The notes beneath the pieces are model-generated. The model was not told where the DNA came from. It ran no database searches and saw only the letters and a program-made list of their open reading frames with translations. Source: an uncultured Planctomycetaceae bacterium (GTDB lineage: Bacteria; Planctomycetota; Planctomycetia; Planctomycetales; Planctomycetaceae). Taken from it: a DNA stretch of 50,635 nucleotides. Position numbers and translations under genes: made by a program. Of this stretch, positions 47,001-50,635 are shown piece by piece (within the stretch, counting starts at the first letter, position 1; every line of letters starts with the position of its first letter). Location of the stretch: positions 1-50,635 of the forward strand of contig CALFSX010000221.1 of assembly GCA_937916515.1 (NCBI GenBank), in the 5' to 3' direction.

Positions 47001-47076
47001 AGTCAACACGTTCATCGGCGACCGCGTGCAACGTTGAAACAACACACGCCATAAACGCGATGCACAACATCTTCAT
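44044..47076 (-). CDS. PSCyt1-DUF1549-DUF1553 cytochrome with NPCBM-like insert
   Basis: 1010 residues with a signal peptide (MLCIAFMACVVSTLHAVA). PSCyt1 has CVRCH at residues 38-42 and the GKPPEMPKEAERL lid. DUF1549 (TLIRRLSFDLHGLPPTPE) contains a second NCARCHNHKLDP site. An insert at about 475-650 (AWDMIRNGPVASQHSPELGG, GLHANAGITFDIGAMQ, YADVWVFVDGKQV) resembles the NPCBM galactose-binding-like fold. DUF1553 (NRLWHWHFGTGLVDTPSDFG) ends the protein. It is the first gene of the four-gene operon; the partner DUF1501 gene starts three bases downstream. Confidence 0.93.
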   Translation of the reverse strand: MKMLCIAFMACVVSTLHAVADERVDFESQIAPIFQQHCVRCHSSSDRKGDVSLATLEDLKANEYVIAGDPDGSYLIQLVTSQNGKPPEMPKEAERLADADVAKLKLWIQQGATWPAGVVVKQKAKADASWWALQPLMLAPDAHLNSERASSEQADSSDLAATIDAFIRAKLKEHQLQSSPPADRRTLIRRLSFDLHGLPPTPEAVEAFVNDPDPQAYGKLVDLLLDAPAYGERFAQHWLDIAHYADTHGFERDKRRDNAWRYRDYVIDSLNEDKPYDRFLQEQIAGDVLWPDDEQAVIGTGFLAAGPWDFVGQVETKSPELRRSARSLDLDDMATQVMTATMAMTVNCARCHNHKLDPISQQEYYQLQAVFAGVRRDDRVVSDMEVKTYEEQKLQLTKRRSEIDFEIGRLDGEGLNLADIVGGGNGLGSGKHRAAIDPRNAQVQTRDFGKLDNVVTNKFSTSDFAFIDGVFIPDGEDGTAEIPVSSTGTAITGLPKTSGNAWDMIRNGPVASQHSPELGGIDFTQAPHSVLGLHANAGITFDIGAMQDAMSGQARSLDNALRFTAKLGYFGAVGGHYADVWVFVDGKQVTHFPRLKREDGLHVVDIELPSSARFLTLVATDGGNGFSMDQVGFGDPAVKLAVPAELTTEYRQRLEDLRKERQKVTEKLESLEAPARFFGVVAESVVPEVRLLARGDPESPIGDALQPEAIGSLAMLNPKLGTLESSEGERRAALARWITDTDNPLTRRVIVNRLWHWHFGTGLVDTPSDFGFGGGRPSHPELLDWLAEELVRQNWSLKAMHRLIVTSKTYQQVSYVDGTNGGAARQIDSDNRLLWRQNPRRLEAESIRDAVLFVSGKLNVKQGGPGFEDFQYQEAYAPIYTYITADKPELWRRSIYRYTVRTTPNRFLTTLDCPDPANMTPKRQTTTTPLQSLALYNNDFMLRQAGYLAERVQQDVGSEQPAQIIRAFELALARRPTSNELHLATDFISKQGLFALCRSLFNSNEFVYLD

Positions 47077-47257
47077 CGTTGGTTCCCTTTTCCCATCATC
47101 AGCAGAATCACCTCCAGATGAACTCGACTCATTCGTTCGCAGACATTTACACGGTGGACTTTTTCAACAGCGGCAGCCTCTAAATGGTGCCGCCCAGCGA
47201 AAACAACGAAACACAGTGCAACTTGCAGAATCACAGTCACCAAGTCATTGCCACTGG

Positions 47258-48646
47258 TCACACGATTTCAATCACATTGCCCGGAGATACAGGAAACGGC
47301 CGGTCTGCTGCGTCGCGAATTTCGGTTCTCGGCGGAATTCCAAGCATGTGAAAAATCGTCGCCGTCACATCAGCGGGCGACACGGGATTTTCAATCGGAT
47401 ACGCGGCCACTTTATCGGACGCTCCGTAAACCTGACCGCCTTCAATACCAGCTCCTGCAAACCAGATTGTATTCACGGGAGCCCAATGGCCGGAATGCTG
47501 CCCCGTTGGACTGCGCCCGAATTCACTCATCCAGACAACCAGAGTGTCATCCAACAGCCCACGTTCTTCAAGCTCTTCAAGAAACACGGCAACAGGGCGG
47601 TCAGCCCACGGAATCAGCTTGTTCTTCAGCATGTTGAAGCCGTCGCTGTGAGTGTCCCAGTGCTGAAAGATCTTATCCGTCTTGTGTCGCGGCCAGCTGA
47701 TAGTGACCAGTGGCACACCTGCTTCAATCAGTCGGCGAGTCAGCAACAGGCTTTGCCCGAACGCCCAGTCACCGTACTTCAGACGAGTTGCAACATCTTC
47801 CTGCTTCAAGTCGAACGCACTGTGAGCTGCCGGCGAATTCAGCAGGTCCAGAGCCTGGTGAAAGAACTGATCCGTTCCCGCAATATCCTGAGCCCACGCC
47901 ATTTCGGGCTTTTCCACATCCAGCGACTGCAACAAAGAAGACCGCTCTTTCAAACGAACGGATGAGACGCGATCATCCCGCTGCAATGAAGGCACTTCAA
48001 AATCAGGCTCGTTAGGATGAGCCTCAATCCAGAACGGATCAAACTGCCCCCCCAGAAAACCAGCATCCTGCCCTGGCGTCATCGCTCCATTATCGTTATG
48101 CGAACGTTCCGGAAGGTTGACGTACTGCGGCAACGCAGATCGACCGCCGCGCAGTTTCGCCAGCACAGAACCGGGATGCGGATGATCTCGCCGAGACGCC
48201 ACAAAGTTTTCCTGAGAGATGCGATGAGCGTACCCGGTCGACATCCAGTGGGCGGCTGTTGAATGATTATTGTCCGTGTGTGTCACCGATCGCACGAGCG
48301 CAATCTTGTCCATATGGCGGGCAAGGTGCGGAAAGTGTTCGCAAATCTGAATTCCGGGTGCAGCGGTATCAATGGGCCGAAACGCACTGCGATAATCGGC
48401 AGGCGCTTCCGGCTTCATATCAAACGTATCCTGCTGAGCGGGCCCTCCGCCCATCCACAGAATCACGCACCGTTTGGCTTTTCCAAAAGACGACCGATGT
48501 TTGGCAGTCGCTTCCCCGGCGGATGATTGTTGTGAGAACAAACCCGGCAGACTAAGCGCCAGCGGCGATAACGCCCCCAGTCGCAGCCAGTCTCGACGTG
48601 AAACACCATCGCAGAATCGTTTACTGGTCGTGGAAAGACGAAGCAT
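47258..48646 (-). CDS. DUF1501 protein, divergent, Tat-exported
   Basis: About 462 residues from ATG 48646. The frame to 48691 adds 15 residues without a better signal. The Tat motif is SRRDWLRLGALSPLALSLPGLFS. DUF1501 motifs are GGGPAQQDTFDMKPEAP and WMSEFGRSP. The GRDHN motif is replaced by SGHWAPVN, so the usual Asp-His pair is not conserved. There is no cytochrome partner directly adjacent; the DUF1553 gene begins 181 bp downstream on the same strand. It may act with that operon or have a different role. Confidence 0.88.
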   Translation of the reverse strand: MLRLSTTSKRFCDGVSRRDWLRLGALSPLALSLPGLFSQQSSAGEATAKHRSSFGKAKRCVILWMGGGPAQQDTFDMKPEAPADYRSAFRPIDTAAPGIQICEHFPHLARHMDKIALVRSVTHTDNNHSTAAHWMSTGYAHRISQENFVASRRDHPHPGSVLAKLRGGRSALPQYVNLPERSHNDNGAMTPGQDAGFLGGQFDPFWIEAHPNEPDFEVPSLQRDDRVSSVRLKERSSLLQSLDVEKPEMAWAQDIAGTDQFFHQALDLLNSPAAHSAFDLKQEDVATRLKYGDWAFGQSLLLTRRLIEAGVPLVTISWPRHKTDKIFQHWDTHSDGFNMLKNKLIPWADRPVAVFLEELEERGLLDDTLVVWMSEFGRSPTGQHSGHWAPVNTIWFAGAGIEGGQVYGASDKVAAYPIENPVSPADVTATIFHMLGIPPRTEIRDAADRPFPVSPGNVIEIV

Positions 48647-48691
48647 GTGATGTCTCAGGAGGGAAGAGCGGGCGGGGCGGGCGATTGCCAC

Positions 48692-49031
48692 ACTGCATTA
48701 TTCGACGATTACCACTCCTCTGCAAGTCACGCCGCAATGAATGAACAGACCAACCGATGCGTTCAGAAATTTTGCTTTCTAGCTGGTAAGAACTGGCCCC
48801 GAAATAAGATCCCGACTTGTCACTCATGAAATCCGCCCAGATTGCTCACGCCGTAGCCGCCGGAAATTTTTCGATATTCGGACGTCATTGCACGTTGCAC
48901 CAGGAAAGTCGCGGAGTGACGACATGTGGCCCTTTCGCATGTCGTCGCGACTGCAAAAACAGAAAGTGGCAAATCGCCATGAAGTCGTGTATTGTCGTCA
49001 ATCAAGGAATTTAATTCAGGACAACACCTAA
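48692..49031. other. Intergenic, decayed
   Basis: 340 bp upstream of the last DUF1501 gene. I found no supported gene. The integrase reading frame downstream is closed by a TAA at 49029, and no matching upstream half of the recombinase is seen in any frame here. Confidence 0.4.
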
Positions 49032-49433
49032 GGAACTTCCAGCAGAAATCCCATCGTTCCTGCACCGATTAGCCCAGAGCCCCAATTCGAATGGAAGACA
49101 AACATACCCAGCAGAAGTACGGACGCAAAAAACAGTGACCGTGACCGCGGCAAGAGAAAATACGCATCGGCTCACGACCTGCGACGATCGTTTGGCTTTC
49201 GATGGGCGATGCGAGTCATGCCACCGGTGCTGATGCAAATGATGCGACACGAAAGCATTCCAACAACACAACAGTTCTACGTTGGCCGCAACGCAGAAAT
49301 GGCAGCGGAAGCAATCTGGGATACCGTGTCCGATGTCGAGTCGGTGAAAGAAAGTTCAAGGACGAATTTAACCTCTAGCGAAAAGGATTCTTCGCAGTGC
49401 AACGAAATACATCAGAACGATATACATACCTGA
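49032..49433 (+). pseudogene. C-terminal fragment of a tyrosine recombinase (integrase)
   Basis: The open frame has no plausible start and is bounded by TAA at 49029. Translation from about 49164 reads SAHDLRRSFGFRWA, VLMQMMRHESIPTT, then QQFYVGRNAEMAAEAIW. These are the H-x-x-R, the MRH box and the catalytic Tyr of the tyrosine recombinase family, in the correct order and spacing. The N-terminal core-binding domain and the first catalytic Arg are missing. The tail after residue 105 is unlike the family. I infer a dead remnant of a phage-type or island integrase. Confidence 0.8.
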
Positions 49434-49914
49434 ATCGTCCGGACGCCGTGGTCTGGGGAATTGACAAGCGCCGATATTGCGAAAAACAAATTCGAGTCGT
49501 CGGATTCACAAAGTCATTTCATGGTCGCGACCTCGTCCCGTCATCACGTATACTCGTCAGCATTACAGACATGCGCCATTGGTTAGCATTGTCGGTGCGG
49601 GCGGTCGCAGCTGACCTCAAGGCTCGAAGAACGGCCCTTGGCGAATGTTGTTCACAAATGCCTGCGACGCTTGCGGCAATGTACATCGAGACGAATCGTT
49701 GACTGAATGGGGCGGAATGTTCGCAGAAGGATTCACAATTGAAAGCTCGGTTCGTTCCCAATCCATCGCCGGAAACCGCCCTCTTACAGTGAACGCTCAG
49801 CTGGGTGAATCTATCCCTGACTTGCTGGCAGACGAAGGAGTCCGCAATAGATTCAAAAGGGACGTGCGAACAGAGGACCTCTCTGCACTCCGGTGGCGCA
49901 AACGTCGTTTCTAG
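49434..49914. other. Uncharacterised region between integrase and abi-like fragments
   Basis: 481 bp. Two short plus-strand frames (49397-49702 and 49645-49914) are open, but their translations match no family and have no ribosome-binding site. Probably decayed cargo of a former island. Confidence 0.35.
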
Positions 49915-50531
49915 TTATTGAACAATGTTAATCGATGACACCTCGCTATGGCTGTGGACATTAGAGAAGCAGCCGATTAAGGATTCGCGGCACACTGAGC
50001 AATATGGAAAATATTCGCGACTGAGAAGGTGTAACGCAAACTGAGCGGTCTCTTTCGAAACAGTTCGCACCGTTGAACCCTGGCCGTGTCCCCCTTCACG
50101 GTTTCGAATCGTAGGGACTCCGCTTTCCAACACACAACGAAGACTATCAATATGCGTCTGCATGAACGCGGCAAACAATCCGTTGTCAATGCAAACCCTG
50201 ATTAGCTTGCTGGCGGTGTCCTTCGGAGAATATGCCCAGCCTTTCTGGCCACAAACGACTTTCATGATGCTTTCGAATGCCTTCAGGCAATCAACAAGGC
50301 ACTCAGAATAACGAGCATGTCGATAATGCTCATGTGCTGAAAGATACTCTTCGTTAACCCCAGCGAAGTGCGGTTCAATCAATAGCTGCAGAGCCGGCTT
50401 TATGATCTCCGCATGGATCAACTTGGAGTCGATACGGAAATCTCGCCCGAAGTGTATTCATACCCAACACCAGCATCCTGAAAACGTCGATTAGTGTCAG
50501 ATATGGCGTCGTCTGGTAACAGTGGCCTCAA
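49915..50531 (-). pseudogene. Frameshifted abortive-infection-like gene (STM4504/CBY_0614-type C-terminal region)
   Basis: The main frame (49915-50457) gives SAHEHYRHARYSECLVD, LKAFESIMKVVCGQKGW, a long helix, then SGVPTIRNREGGHGQGS, the signature of the Abi C-terminal domain. Upstream of 50457 the same frame is closed, but a second frame (about 50443-50531) reads NRRFQDAGVGYEYTSGEI. That is the segment expected just before RIDSKLIHAEIIKPALQLL in the main frame. A single frameshift near 50440 links them. The N-terminal half of the family is absent. A sequencing error could explain the shift, but not the missing N terminus. Confidence 0.7.
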
Positions 50532-50534
50532 ACG

Positions 50535-50562
50535 AAAAACGCCTCAACCGTGGGGTCGAGGC
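50535..50562 (-). terminator. Rho-independent terminator of the tRNA-Lys gene
   Basis: On the minus strand GCCTCGACC-CCAC-GGTTGAGGC forms a 9-bp stem (one G-U pair) followed by five T residues. It lies 31 bp downstream of the tRNA 3' end. Confidence 0.8.
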
Positions 50563-50593
50563 GTAAGTCGTTGTCAGTCTGTAACTTCCAGAT

Positions 50594-50635
50594 TGCTCCC
50601 ACAAGGACTCGAACCTTGAACCTAATGATTAAGAG
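50594..50635 (-). tRNA. tRNA-Lys(CTT), 3' part, cut by window end
   Basis: Read on the minus strand: the anticodon loop CTCTTAA gives CTT (50631-50633 complement). The 3' half of the anticodon stem TCATT and the variable loop AGGTT follow. The T arm CAAGG-TTCGAGT-CCTTG pairs perfectly, and the acceptor strand TGGGAGC ends in A73 at 50594. The 5' half lies beyond the window. CCA is not encoded. Confidence 0.88.

Noticed and set aside
49397-49702. 101-codon plus-strand frame after the integrase fragment
   Set aside because: No match to a known family and no start signal; more likely decayed sequence.
1-50635. CRISPR array or complete insertion sequence
   Set aside because: No regularly spaced direct repeats and no full transposase were found; only small palindromic elements and an integrase fragment are visible.

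Overview
The window looks like a piece of a planctomycete chromosome, probably family Planctomycetaceae. The reason is the density of families that are expanded in that phylum: DUF1501 and DUF1552 proteins, DUF1549/DUF1553 and DUF1592-type proteins carrying PSCyt CxxCH sites, a PVC-type dehydrogenase-like protein with a CxxCH module, sulfatase and PhoX. No species assignment is attempted. Roughly 29 intact genes were found, most of them on the minus strand.

Layout. 0.2-5.2 kb: an EAL-HDOD signalling protein (+), then a PhoX/DUF839 phosphatase-like protein, a sulfatase and an RluA-type pseudouridine synthase (all -). 5.4-10.9 kb: an envelope cluster (-) of a VWA protein, an ExbB/TolQ-like and an ExbD/TolR-like protein, and a small membrane-anchored protein. 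11.3-15.9 kb: a plus-strand DUF1549/DUF1553 cytochrome plus DUF1501 pair. 16.0-17.7 kb: a membrane protein with prenyltransferase/squalene-cyclase-like repeats. 18.4-27.9 kb: mostly housekeeping genes (HtrA-like protease, metallophosphoesterase, FG-GAP protein, EVE protein, exo/endonuclease/phosphatase, trpS, pyrD, dinB) and a small AP2-domain protein.

27.9-48.6 kb is one long minus-strand block of exported proteins: a PVC-type haem protein, an SGNH hydrolase, a glycosidase-like protein, and pairs of PSCyt cytochrome with DUF1501 or DUF1552. Its core is a compact four-gene operon (47.08 to 38.57 kb) ordered DUF1553, DUF1501, DUF1592, DUF1552, with 3-bp gaps or an ATGA overlap. Tat or Sec signals, CxxCH haem sites and carbohydrate-binding-like inserts suggest an extracytoplasmic redox and glycan-processing apparatus. 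The reactions themselves are not known from sequence.

48.7-50.6 kb is decayed sequence next to a tRNA-Lys(CTT) cut by the window edge. It holds the C-terminal end of a tyrosine recombinase and a frameshifted abortive-infection-like gene, which fits a remnant of a tRNA-associated island.

Over the genes lie several families of small palindromic repeats: a 119-bp element with terminal inverted repeats in two copies, a second family abutting gene ends, a 22-bp-arm palindrome, and a short 'GACGGCCTTTCCAGGC'-type palindrome that also occurs in frame inside coding sequences. These repeats and the cytochrome operon are the most interesting content. No CRISPR array, complete transposase or rRNA was seen.
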